This document shows positions 12,309-23,050 of a DNA stretch of 64,000 nt, in pieces. Numbering within the stretch: position 1 is the first letter of the stretch; every line of letters begins with the position of its first letter. Origin of the DNA: Pezicula radicicola (Eukaryota > Ascomycota > Leotiomycetes > Helotiales > Dermateaceae); contig PDUO01000034.1 in NCBI GenBank assembly GCA_003008705.1, positions 496,001-560,000 of the forward strand. The letters are read 5' to 3'. A program made the translations under genes and the position numbers. The notes beneath the pieces are model-generated. The model was not told the DNA's origin and did not search any database. It saw nothing but the letters and a program-made list of their open reading frames with translations.

Positions 12309-12925
12309 TCTCGCCGTTGTTAATTGAATTGACGTCTCCTGTGTTGGGTTATAAAATAAAGGTATGCTGCTAAGGAGAAGAAGGAGAAGTAAGTAGGAAA
12401 GATGTTGATACAAATACCAGATAGGTAGGACTTAAGCTCTCTTATATACTGTAGGTACAGTAGCTTCGCCGGGACATCAGAGCATCAAAGCACCAACGAG
12501 TTTCAAACAGGCCTGGTGTGCGGGCCAGCCACGCCAGCCATGCCAGCCTGGAGATGATTCCCTCCATCGTTCATTGAATAATGGTGTCGGGGATGTTGAT
12601 ATCTCGGCGATAATGAGCTGTTGTCGTCATGGCCTACCCTAGCTTAACTCATGGCGGGGTGTGTATTGGCCCGGCGGAGTTGATTACAGTTTATGCTTCC
12701 GTGAGCACCGAAAGTTAACTTTATGCATGCCTTACCATCTTATCTACTCTCCTCAACATGTTCCTCGTCATGAACCTGAAGCTGGTGATGAAGATATACT
12801 TATTTCAATGTGTTCATGGTCGAAGCGCAGCTTGTGTGGCTGGACTGTACAGTACGTAAGGTATGTCCGGATCATCGTTTGGACTTGGCAGAATTTAAGC
12901 ATAAGTTGTTAGCGCCTCAGGCCTA
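12309..12925. other. Promoter region, no gene seen
   Basis: Intergenic DNA upstream of the dehydrogenase and of the cofactor D gene. The frame at 12661-12912 has no family resemblance. Confidence 0.45.
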
Positions 12926-13060
12926 CAGAGGTACAGGACCTAAGTTTTGTCTCACCGCTATTCCGAGGAGATGCTAGCATACCCTATAACATGCGCTGTA
13001 GCCATATTTTGCGTGGCAGAAACAGAGACGGTGAGACAAAACTTAGGTCCTGTACCTCCA
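12926..13060. mobile_element. 135-bp MITE-like element with a 30-bp perfect inverted repeat
   Basis: A 30-nt sequence at 12928-12957 (begins GAGGTACAGGACC, ends TTGTCTCACCG) recurs as its exact reverse complement at 13029-13058, with a 71-bp spacer. TA dinucleotides sit at 12924-12925 and 13061-13062, consistent with a TA target duplication and two variable terminal bases on each side. It has no coding capacity. It lies 112 bp upstream of the cofactor D start codon, so it may form part of that promoter or 5' leader and could fold as a hairpin if transcribed. Perfect arms suggest a young insertion. Confidence 0.7.
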
Positions 13061-13172
13061 TAAGGTACTACACATACCTAGGTACATATCTGGATACATA
13101 CCTACATATCTACACACCTACTCTCCGTAACATTCTCCGAACTCGTTATTTGTACGCGACGCCTTGCAAACC

Positions 13173-16100
13173 ATGGACGCGGCCGAAGAAGAGCAGGATG
13201 TGAAGCTTCAAAGGGCATCTGCAGACCTCCTGGCTGACTTTCAGAGATCCATCCAGCCCTTCCTTTGGAAAACAACCACGACGGGCAAAGTACGCGTCAG
13301 GAGGAGGGTCAAGGTCCGAGAGACTGACAGACTCGTTGCACTGGTAACTCTTCAGCCAAAGATCTATGCGTAAAAGCTCATCATACTGTAGCTCGAGCCA
13401 TTTCAAGAGCTTCCCCAACTTCTCGACCCGCACCTCGAAAAGTTCCTTCCGGCCATTTCAAACGCATTTCTTGCCTGTCTTCAATCAAAACCCTCTGCGA
13501 ACTCAAAAACGCATAGTCAACTACTTGAACCACTGTCGAGATCAGTATGCAGGCTTCTATATACGTTTTGTAAGATTCGGGGTGAGAAGGTTGTTGTGCG
13601 TTTCCTTAGCACGGAGACAAGACATCTGGAACTGTTGCTTTCGGCGATCGAGGAGGACACTGAGGACAAGGAAGTAGTCCCAAATGTGGACTCAAGAACA
13701 GGCGCAGAGGCTTCCAATGCGTGGAGTTGGGAGGAGCGCTATATCACCCTCCTTTGGCTGTCGCATCTACTCCTTGCGCCATTCGACCTCTCTTCAATAT
13801 CCTCCTCGGGTACGGATAAATCGCTAGATACCGATATTGCTGGACTTGCATGGCCTGAGAAAGTTCCTGGCGTCACTTTGCGAGTGGTTCCGCTGGCTAT
13901 CCGTTATCTTTCGTCTGCCGGAAAGGAGAGAGATGCTGCAAAATTTCTCCTGGTTCGGGTGGCCATGCGAAAGGATATGCAAGAGCTTGGCGTCATGGAT
14001 GCCTTGGTAAGATGGGCTATTTCTCGTCTTCGACCTTCAGATGATACATCACTTTCTACTTACTACTACATTGGCATTCTTTCCTTTCTTGCGGGCATTC
14101 TTAATTCGTCAGTCGGCACAGCCGATATGGAATCTTACGTGGCAAGCATCTTCTATGTCGTTGAGGATATTTCAAACGCAGATGAGCTTACGTTCAAGAA
14201 TATACGGTCTTCTGCAGTTGCTCGAAAGCTAATCATCAAAATCCTTCGAACGATTGCAGTTCATCTGCTTCAAAATTCAGGGACCATGGTTTCTGCTGAG
14301 ATGGTCGAGAATACCATTGCCCACATGCTGGAAGCTGTTGGGGACACGGCAACCCCTGTACGGCTTGCAGCTAGTAAAGCACTCAGTGTCATTACCCTAA
14401 AGTTGGCCCCAGATATGGCTGCTCAAGTAGTGGAGGCAGTTCTGGATGCTTTGAAGCAAAATGTTCTGTGGGTAAAACGAGACGACGCGTCTGCACCTCG
14501 TCGAGACTTGTCTGCCATCAACCCATTGGAATGGCACGGCCTAACTCTGACATTATCACATCTTCTCTATAGACGCTCGCCGCCAGCTGACAGTTTAGTC
14601 GATATCATTCCTGCGCTCCTCACTGCTCTTACTTTCGAACAACGTTCATCATCTGGTAGCTCCATAGGCACTAATGTCCGAGATGCTGCTTGCTTTGGTA
14701 TCTGGGCTCTAGCTAGAAGATACAGCACAGCTGAGTTGCATGCTGTCCCAGTCCATTTGATACCAGGTGTAAATGGAAATGATGAGGCCGGCGTTATCCA
14801 GATGCTAGCCACGGAACTTGTAGTCTGCGCGTCATTGGATCCTGCAGGCAACATCCGACGCGGTGCATCTGCGGCTCTCCAGGAACTCATTGGTCGTCAC
14901 CCGGACACCGTTGCGGAAGGGATCAGTGTTGTTCAAGTAGTCGACTATCACGCTGTTGCACTCCGATCTAGAGCTATAAATGAAGTTGCTTTGGGCGCTG
15001 CCAGGCTTTCAGACTTCTATTTGAACGGTCTGATAGATGCCCTACTTGGCTGGCGCGGAGTTGGAGATGCAGATGACTCTACCCGCAGAACTGCGGCTGC
15101 TGCAGTTGGGGATCTGGTAAACTTACCAGCCTTGAAACCTACTCAGCGACGTGATTTTTCTGCGAAGGATATGAAGTCAGAAGTTCAGCATCTTCCACAA
15201 TCTAATAAGCTAAGCTCTTTTGATGAACCTTGGGCTCGTTTTGATATCATGTCCCGTCGAATTGAGAATCGAATCCGTGGATTGAAGCAACGTGAAGTGG
15301 ATGAAAGGCACGGTTTGTTGCTTTGCCTAGCCTCACTTATTGCACACATGTCAACACCAGATTCGGCTACGAGCAAGTCACAGCCACCATCCAATTCCAA
15401 ACTAATACAAGAGCGCTTTTTCACATTCGTTAATGAGATAATGCACGACGATACACGGTACCGCCGTCAAGAACTCATTGCCGAAGGCATCAGTCGTTTG
15501 ATTATTTCTGCATTGCCGTTTTCATACCTTAACATAGACATGGCTGAGAAACTACTTGATGAATGGCTCCACCGGAACGAGGCCGAGGTAATTGATGCGG
15601 TATCGGAGGCAGCGTCGAAGTTACTTAGTTTGCATAAAGATGAAGAACGTCAAGTGTCCATTATGAAGTTTGTAGGTGTTATCTCAGAGGGCCAAGGCAA
15701 CCGTACCGGTAAAGACAAAGGATTTATATATGCTCTTTGGAACACGTTTCCCTTGGCAAACGCAACCACCAAGGATGCAATCCAGCGAGCCATGCACGCT
15801 CGATGGAACTCAGGCCATGACATAGAAACTAGGGCCACTATTCTGCGTTGCCTGGCCATAGGTGAAGTTCTTGACTCAGACCCGTCAGAATTTGTGGATA
15901 TTATCGCTGAAGGGCTGGATGATTACACGACCGATGCCCGTGGTGACATTGGCTCCGTGGTGCGTATCGCGGCCGTCAGAGCAGCAGCGAGGATGTGGAA
16001 GAATACTTCGTCACCAGCAAAGCAACAGAGTGTCTCTAAACTATTCGGAAAGGTCCTTAGACTTGCAACTGAGAAAATGGACAAGGTCCGCATGGAAGCT

Positions 16101-16934
16101 CAGGCTGCAGTTTTATGCATATGTCGTGAAAGGTCAGCATACTTATCATTATTCTTACTCCTGTTTGTCGTGCTATATCAGTATTGCATTGCTATGGCTG
16201 GATCATTAGCGGGGGAGGAGGAATATGTTGAGACTCTACGAGTGAAATTACTAATGCGCCATAGATCTGCTTTCGAGTCATTGCCTGTGTCTTCATATGA
16301 ATATTTCTCATTTATCCTACTCATGCAGACTGATGCCGCGCTCACTACTATTCCGCAAGAACCCCAATGGTTCACTGAGATGCTGGAAGGCTATGTCAGC
16401 TCAGCGGATACAGGATCAGAAGACCTTGTTCGAGTTAGCCGAGCAGCTTTGGCTGACTTTTGCGAAGAGAAAAACAACACTGATCTTGTCTGCTTAGCAC
16501 TTTTCGAAGTACTGAAGAAAAACATAGTAAACGACAGGATCCTGGTCCCCACCTTGGAAGTTATGGGCTTCCTCTTTGATGCTAGGATATTGCTGAGAAG
16601 CTCCTTGGAGTAAGTGCTGTTTCTACGCGTTTTAAAGGCATTGCTGATGGTCTGAAAAAGATGGCGAAAGGTCTACACTTGGGTTCAGAAAGCCCACTAC
16701 AAAACAGGAAATGTCCGCAAACTTGAGGCTGCCATCAAAATGTATGGTAGTCTTGTCGAGGTGTATCCTGAGGCATTGCAGAAGTTGACGGGTATGCTAT
16801 TGCATCCTTTCCCCAAGGTTAGAAACCAAGTCGCGGATACGCTGTTTGTTGTTCGTGGTGTTGGGAAGGGTGTTGATTGGGGAAAGGCTGGAAAGACGGA
16901 TCTGGAACGACTGAAAAAGCAGCTGGAACTTTAA
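13173..16934 (+). CDS. Tubulin-folding cofactor D
   Basis: Four exons (13173-13343, 13392-16132, 16265-16609, 16661-16934) give about 1176 residues, the usual length for this HEAT/armadillo-repeat protein. Diagnostic stretches are the start DAAEEEQDVKLQRASADLL, then LLEPFQELPQLLDPHLEKFL (13392 onward), KIRGEKVVVRFLSTETRHLE, DDASAPRRDLSAINPLEWHG, SYEYFSFIL and SADTGSEDLVR. The protein captures beta-tubulin and joins cofactors E and C in assembling alpha/beta-tubulin dimers in the cytosol. Intron 2 (16133-16264) is 132 nt, a multiple of three without an in-frame stop. It has a GTCAGC donor, TACTAATG near the acceptor and a hydrophobic translation, so I treat it as an intron; the flanks then read ICRER|SAFESLPVSSYEYF. 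Start is the first ATG of the conserved N-terminus. Confidence 0.93.
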
Positions 16935-17247
16935 CTGAATCGTTGTGGGTTCTATAGCAAGGTAATTTTATGAGGCTTGGAATGACAATAAGGAAGGTTT
17001 TCTGTCACAGCTTTGTCTTCCACTCTTTTGATGTGCATTTATCTTATTTGCCACGTGCTCATTGCTTCTCGGTAAGCGCGACAATGGAACCCATGGGACT
17101 TCACTAGTATGAAGTCAGCACAAAGGCGGCCGCACTGAAGATTATATGAACCCACAAAACCTGGCGGCCGACAGTACTTGCAAAGCTAAGTTGTTGACTT
17201 GCCGATAATCTACTTCATTTGACTTGACAAGCGAACGGTATACGAAG
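16935..17247. other. Intergenic region with a CACGTG box
   Basis: 313 bp between the cofactor D stop and the regulator start. It holds a CACGTG E-box at 17052-17057 and two GCGGCCG tracts. No gene. Confidence 0.4.
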
Positions 17248-18683
17248 ATGGTTCCTGCTACCAATCAACTCCTTGCAATGAAAGCACCACAAGTATGCTG
17301 GAACTGTAAGAAAAATAAGAAGGGTTGTGACAAGAGGTTACCCCGTTGTGCCCAGTGCCTGTGGTTAGTCTCATTCCCTAGGTTAATTTCTACGGAACGA
17401 AATGCATTCTATTAACTATAATATCCTGTGCTTAGCTAACCCAAGAACAGAAAAAACCAGGATTGCAACTATGAGTACTCTGATAAAAGTGATATGCTAC
17501 TCAAGAAGCTTGGGGCGGACCAAGTCATCCTTCCAACTTGTACGCCTCTGTATAGATTAGATACTAGTTCCAGTCTACCCGGATCAAGCCCCCATGTCCG
17601 GCTATCTGTCATGTTAATGGACTCCTTATCTGAAGTCTTTCCATCAAATATGCTGGATTTGATGAGCTTCGAACATCTAACCACAGACGGCATCCTCCAT
17701 GCGCAGGTGTGTCGCATAATTGGGTGTGTTGGGCGAACTGTCGATGAAACTACCACAAGATACTTCAAAGTACAGTACACGCACAAATTTAATCCTACTG
17801 ATTATAGCCACTTTCACTAATTTCCTACCAGGGAGTTTATAAATGGCTACCAATTATGTCAAAGAAACGTTTCCAGCAGCAGCTCGCCGATTTCGAAACA
17901 GCACCAAATGCTCACTTCTCTATTCTCATTCTCAGCATGTGCCTTATCACTCAGTTCCCATCATCAGATCCTTGCAAGACTCAGAATCGAGAGATATTAT
18001 ACTTGGCTACGAAATCTCTCTTCACACAAGTACAAGTCATGGTTCCGAATTCGGCAAACTTGTATCTCATTCAAGCAGCACTTCTCATAACACAGTAAGT
18101 TCTCAGACCAATTTCTTAATCTCGACATACTAATAAACGAAGTTACGAACACGGTCACGGCATGTTAGAAGCAGCTTACTTATCGATCGAAACATGTGCA
18201 CGAATGGCAACGGCAATAGGACTTGACCAGAATAAGAGTTCTAACCAGTTTTCAAGAGGCTCTGAAGAGTGGTTGGATTGGGAGGAAAGTTATTCTTTAT
18301 GGTGGGGAATCATGATTTGTGATAAGATGATCGGATGTGCATTACCAGATCGACCTCTCGCTACACGTTCACCACATAAAGATGAAATAATACCCCTAGA
18401 AGGTTTTGATCTAGATGATAACCCCGACATCTTCAACTCCGAATCCACATCTACATCTACATCCATATTCCAATCAATAAACCGCCATACAATCTCCTTA
18501 ACCACACTCCCAAATTTTAGAAGCTTTGCCTGCCAGGCTCAAGCCTCATACCTTCTCGATCAAGTCCTTCATGTTACGAAACCAAAAATTCTAAATCGTT
18601 TAGAGTTGGCTGAAGTTTCGAGGCTCGATGCAGAGATAAGAGGGTTTCTGGGGATTGTTTTGGAGCAGGCGGGGAATTCTTAG
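17248..18683 (+). CDS. Zn(II)2Cys6 transcription factor, probably truncated
   Basis: Exons 17248-17360, 17451-17769, 17832-18094 and 18143-18683 keep one frame for about 411 residues. Exon 1 carries most of a zinc cluster, CWNCKKNKKGCDKRLPRCAQC; the sixth Cys comes from exon 2 (LKNQDC) if the donor is GTGGTT at 17361. That gives five residues before the last Cys, one fewer than usual, so the splice or the finger is uncertain. The middle region matches the fungal-specific factor pattern: WLPIMSKKRFQQQL, YEHGHGMLEAAYLSIETCARMA, LWWGIMICDKMI, DRPLATR. The frame ends at TAG 18681-18683, where relatives continue. A matching C-terminal exon lies downstream in another frame, so the gene is probably truncated or dying. 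Targets are unknown. Confidence 0.6.
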
Positions 18684-18723
18684 GGTTATTGTTGTAGTAT
18701 TGGGTTATGCATGAGGTATTTTT

Positions 18724-18752
18724 CTCCTTTCCTTTCCTTTCCTTTCCCTTCC
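18724..18752. repeat. CCTTT microsatellite
   Basis: A short run of CTTTCC units lies just after the premature stop of the regulator. Replication slippage here may have contributed to loss of frame between the two parts of the gene. Confidence 0.6.
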
Positions 18753-18916
18753 ATCTCGTCTCAAGACTTTCCCTTCCAAAAACAAACAAGGAACAAAACA
18801 AATTCCTTACTAATTTTATTTCCTTGGTTTTCGATTAAAATAGTGCACTTTTCACTCTCCACAACACAATCCTCAGACAACCAAACTCAGAAATAACAGG
18901 TGAATTATTTAAACAG

Positions 18917-19158
18917 CGTTCAAATGTTGCTCTTAGTTCTATTATAAGGATCTGTGTTGATATCGCTTATCGGTTTGTGAATAATCTTCCCGTTGTTAAT
19001 TTGGAGACCTTACCACCTTTTGGGGGACATATTGTTAGTTGTGAGAGGATGTGTCGGGGATTAGGGGGACGGAAGATGGTGGGAGGGGAGAGGGAGTGGG
19101 AAGAGGATAAGAGGGTTTTGGGGAGGTGTTTGGAGATTATTCGGGAGAGATGGGTGGG
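18917..19158 (+). pseudogene. Orphaned C-terminal exon of the Zn2Cys6 regulator
   Basis: After an acceptor-like AAACAG, the frame reads RSNVALSSIIRICVDIAYRF, then LPPFGGHIVSC and ...ILGRC-type helix ...EIIRERW. This is the usual C-terminal end of the same fungal regulator family (RSA..ALSS..R...DI.., LPP.., L....RRW). It is in a different frame from 18143-18683, and no donor joins them cleanly. A GTTTGT donor-like site follows near 19160. I infer it is a remnant of the original 3' end. Confidence 0.5.
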
Positions 19159-19169
19159 GTTTGTTGTAT

Positions 19170-20669
19170 GTTTCCCTGCCCCTTTTTCGATTTTTTTTTC
19201 CCTCTGTAGTGGGTTTAGGATCCAGAATTTGTGGAGTTGGCTAATATTTTGGTACCTAGGGGGGTTAGGGGGGGTGTTGAGATTAAGGATTCTAAATAAA
19301 GAAGGTGGTGGCAGAATAGATTAAGTGGTTTCTTAACCTTTTGTGAATTAGGGTTCTGTTTGCTTAATGTATTGATGAATAGGAGGGAAGGAGTTTAGGA
19401 AGATAAAACGTAATTTTGTGGTAATTGATACAGACAATTAAATACCTGCTTGATTTAAAGCTTGTAAGAAGGTTGTCTGATTAGGGTTATAGTGGTATAT
19501 AAGGGATAGAGAAAAGAAAGTTAGGAAGTTGAAAACGTGATTCAAGAATGGTTAGGTGTATTACAGTTACTAAGTTCTAAGGTTCGAGGTTTGGTTTTGA
19601 AGTCGAATATGAGGTCCTACTAAACTGAGTTACTCAAGCCTATCTCCTACATCTTAACAAATAACTCTTCAAAACAATCTCTTACGAAGCAATTAACATA
19701 GCAACGTGTTCTGATAAGTCCTAAATATTTCTCTATATCCTGTGTGTCTACGATGAACTTATAAATAATAAGGAGCTATTATTGTAATCATAAGATAAAG
19801 TAAGTATTGTGTTAGTCCATCAAAGATCAAGTCCATTTGTACTACCCCTTACTAGCGCAGGATAAGGGGAGAGGATAAAGAGCTCCCCTTTAATAATCTC
19901 TTCAAGTAGCTGCAAACCTTATGTAGTAGTTAAACACTACAATAGTGATTTTAATACTTTTAAACCCGCGAGTAAGACCATCTCAACATTCGCCAAGTAA
20001 TGCAACTTTAAAAGGGGCACAATGCTTAGAAATTTCCCCAAGTGTAGAAAACTTTCTCCAAGCTTGCGGAGTCAAGTTGCTCTTTACGTACGAATATCTC
20101 AGCTTGAAAACCTTAAAAACTTCTCAGGAGAGATGGAGTTGCATCCGGGTCCCTTAAATGCCCTGATGTTTCGTTTTAATGCATGTTCCCCTGCAGGGTA
20201 TCATCCGCTCGCTTAATTGTTCTCGGTCGCCTCGGTCCATTTTGTAGTTGTAGGAAGCGCCTTCAGAAACATTTAATACTACATTGTGGCTATAGAAAAA
20301 AGAAAATAGAAACTCCTTCAAGCTTCTTACTTTTATTTTCGTCCCATGTAGCATCAATATGTTATATTAGCTGTTTCCACTATATTGATTCATCCTTTTA
20401 AGCCTAAACATGCCTTCGCTTAGCTAGGTTCTCCCGCGCATTAAGGTTAAAGTTTCCTGTGGGATCATCCACCCTCTGGTCTCTGGTATTTTATCGAAAT
20501 TTGCAAGGAGAAACTTTCCCAGAAGTTCTCCTGATGCACTTATGCAATACAATCAATACAATTAATGGTAAACTGCCGACAGGGGCTTGGTTAAGACAGT
20601 CACAGCAGAGAGAAAACCTTCGCTCGGACGGGCCGGACTCCGGCGGCTCCGGCAATAGGGGCAGAGAAA
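19170..20669. other. AT-rich gene-free block and GH7 promoter
   Basis: No gene supported. One GAGTTACTCAAG motif near 19626 resembles the repeat unit inside the 9.7-kb MITE. The last 300 bp are the cellulase promoter. Confidence 0.45.
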
Positions 20670-20678
20670 TATAAAAAA
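20670..20678 (+). promoter_or_regulatory. TATA box of the GH7 gene
   Basis: TATAAAAAA lies 92-100 bp upstream of the GH7 ATG, a plausible core-promoter spacing for a strongly induced secreted enzyme. A GC-rich CCGGACTCCGG-like stretch sits just upstream. Confidence 0.5.
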
Positions 20679-20769
20679 TGTTTCTTTCCTCTTAAGACGA
20701 GGGGTTTTCTATGATTGCTCAACTTCCATTCATTTTGATCTTTGTTCTATCACATTCTTTACTTTCACA

Positions 20770-22112
20770 ATGTATCATCGCTCGATAGCCGTTGCCTGCA
20801 CGGCAATTTTCGCCATTGCTCAAGCTCAGCAAGCGAGCAACAACACCCCAGAAGTCCACCCATCTCTGGTTACCCAAAAATGCACGTTAGGAGGTGGCTG
20901 CACAACTCTGAATACATCCTTAGTTCTCGAAGCAGATCAGCGTCCCCTGATTTCAGTAGCTGATCCATCGGTCTCCTGTTACAACGGAACCTGGAACACA
21001 GCCCTATGTCCAGATCCCGTAACCTGCGCTCAAAACTGTGCTCCAGATGGAGTCGACTACAATTCTCTTCTGACGACTAATGGAACGTCCTTCTCTATGA
21101 AGTTAGAAGATGGTAGTCCACGAGTTTATCTTCTGGGAGAGGATCAGAACAAGTATCAAATGTTTTACCTCAAGAATCAGGAGTTTACTTATGATGTTGA
21201 TATGTCACTTCTTCCTTGTGGAACTAACGGTGCTCTGTATTTCATCAATATGGAAGAGGAGGGTGGTTTGAGCACCACAAATACTGCGGGGCCTGCATAT
21301 GGGACTGGTTATTGTGATGCTCAATGTCCAACATATATCAGGTGGATTGATGGAGAAGTAAGTCATCTTTAGAGCCTTCTCCGAAACAGGAATTAATAGT
21401 GCCATAGGCGAATCTTAATAACACTTACGGTGCTTGTTGCGCCGAGATGGATGTATGGGAAGCCAACAAAATCTCGGCGGCATATACACCCCACACGTGC
21501 TCGAAAGATGGTTTCTACAAGTGCGATTCAAGCGTTACCGACGATTGCGCTGTAGTAGATAAGGGTGGTTGCGATTTTAACTCCTACCGTCTAGGCAACA
21601 CCACTTTCCTAGGCCCAGACAAAATTGTCGACACAAACCGAGTCTTCACAGTCGTAACCCAATTCCTCACCTCAGACAACACCTCAACAGGAGATCTAAC
21701 CGAAATCCGAAGAATCTACGTCCAAGACGGGGAAGTAATCCAGAACTCCAAAGTAGAAATTCCAGGAATGAAAGAATACGATTCAATCACCCAAGAGTAC
21801 TGCGTAGATGAGAAAGCAACATTTAACTCGACGGATGATTTTACAACTCATGGTGGGTTTACTGGCATGAGTAAGAGTCTTGATTTGGGAATGGTTTTGT
21901 CGATGAGTATTTGGGCTGATAGTGGAAGTTATATGTTGTGGTTGGATGGTGTTTATCCTACTGGTTCTACTACTCCTGATGCTCCTGGTGTTACGAGGGG
22001 AACTTGTGGTGTTGACGAGAGTATTCCGACTAATATTGAGGCGAATTCTGATCCTGAGGTTACTTTTTCTAACCTCAAGTTTGGTGATATTGGATCGACT
22101 TTTTCGTCGTAG
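20770..22112 (+). CDS. Glycoside hydrolase family 7 cellulase (cellobiohydrolase-like), no CBM
   Basis: Exons 20770-21357 and 21408-22112, joined over a 50-nt intron, give 430 residues. Residues 1-19 are a signal peptide with a likely cut at AQA|QQ, which would leave the N-terminal Gln found in GH7 enzymes. The catalytic motif is EMDVWEAN with E209, D211 and E214 (E-x-D-x-x-E), preceded by GYCDAQCP and GACCAEMD. Other landmarks are GCDFNSYRLGN, RVFTVVTQF, GDLTEIRRIYVQDG, MLWLDGVYPT and GVTRGTC. It should cleave cellulose outside the cell. Length and several loops look cellobiohydrolase-like, but the usual HAVN segment is DSGS here, so I cannot separate exo- from endo-action. No CBM1 follows the core; the protein ends IGSTFSS. 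Confidence 0.93.
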
Positions 22113-23050
22113 CAAATTTGTCTCTATGGTTTCTCAGATCAAGTCCTATGGGCAGTTGGAGAAACGTCACGGATGGTTTTTGGCTTCAAGTGTATATAGT
22201 TTGCAGATGCTTCCATCAAAATGTACATTCTAAAGACTTTCCATTTCCAAATATGTGACCTTGAAGTGTATATACATCTTCCATAGACTTCTATAAGTTT
22301 CACTACTATGAAGGGGGTATTCTCTAGAAATCTACTATGCCGAACTGAAAGCCTCGTCAAGTAACAAAGGTCTCGTAGGAAACCGTCGCTAGAAGCAGTT
22401 GATCGACTTTGCTAAAGTTTTCGTAGTGACCACACTCGAAATTTGAGAGTTAGCTTCAACCTATATTAGATATTTTAAGTGCATTTGATAAAATTTCCTC
22501 CGTTTCATCTTCTCAGTCGCGCTAGTCTTACTCCTAGCTAAGACGTGTGCTCGCTTTCCAATCTTTTTCTTAATTTTGTAACTTACAAACCACTAAGTTG
22601 GCTCCGATTATTTGATTTTTGAATTGAACAAATTCACAATCATTAGGTAAATATCGAAGCTAGCCTATTAGCTAGTTTTATACAAGGACCACTAGAAGAT
22701 AGCACTGTTGGCTAATTATAGTACGCTTGCTAGGGCACTAACATAAAACGTCAGTCTTTTTGAAAAGCATTACTATAGTTGAGTTACAACCTCAATGACT
22801 CTTTCGCACCACACATATACAACTTACTCCTAGATTGATTCCCCCAAGTCAATTTTCTTAACATACAACTTAAATATGCGAAAAAAAGGCCAACTCAAAT
22901 ACCAACTACACTCTACAAGTCAAAGGTAGATGTACTTCAGGAACTTCTACTTCTAGATAATCAGAATGTAAAAGATCTCCCACTCTACTACCTCACCTCA
23001 ATCCTATCTAATCCAACACAACTAATTCTCCACAACCAAACCAAGTACCT
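22113..23050. other. Intergenic region, nothing recognised
   Basis: AT-rich sequence between the 3' ends of the convergent GH7 and acyl-CoA ligase genes. No gene or repeat seen. Confidence 0.45.
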
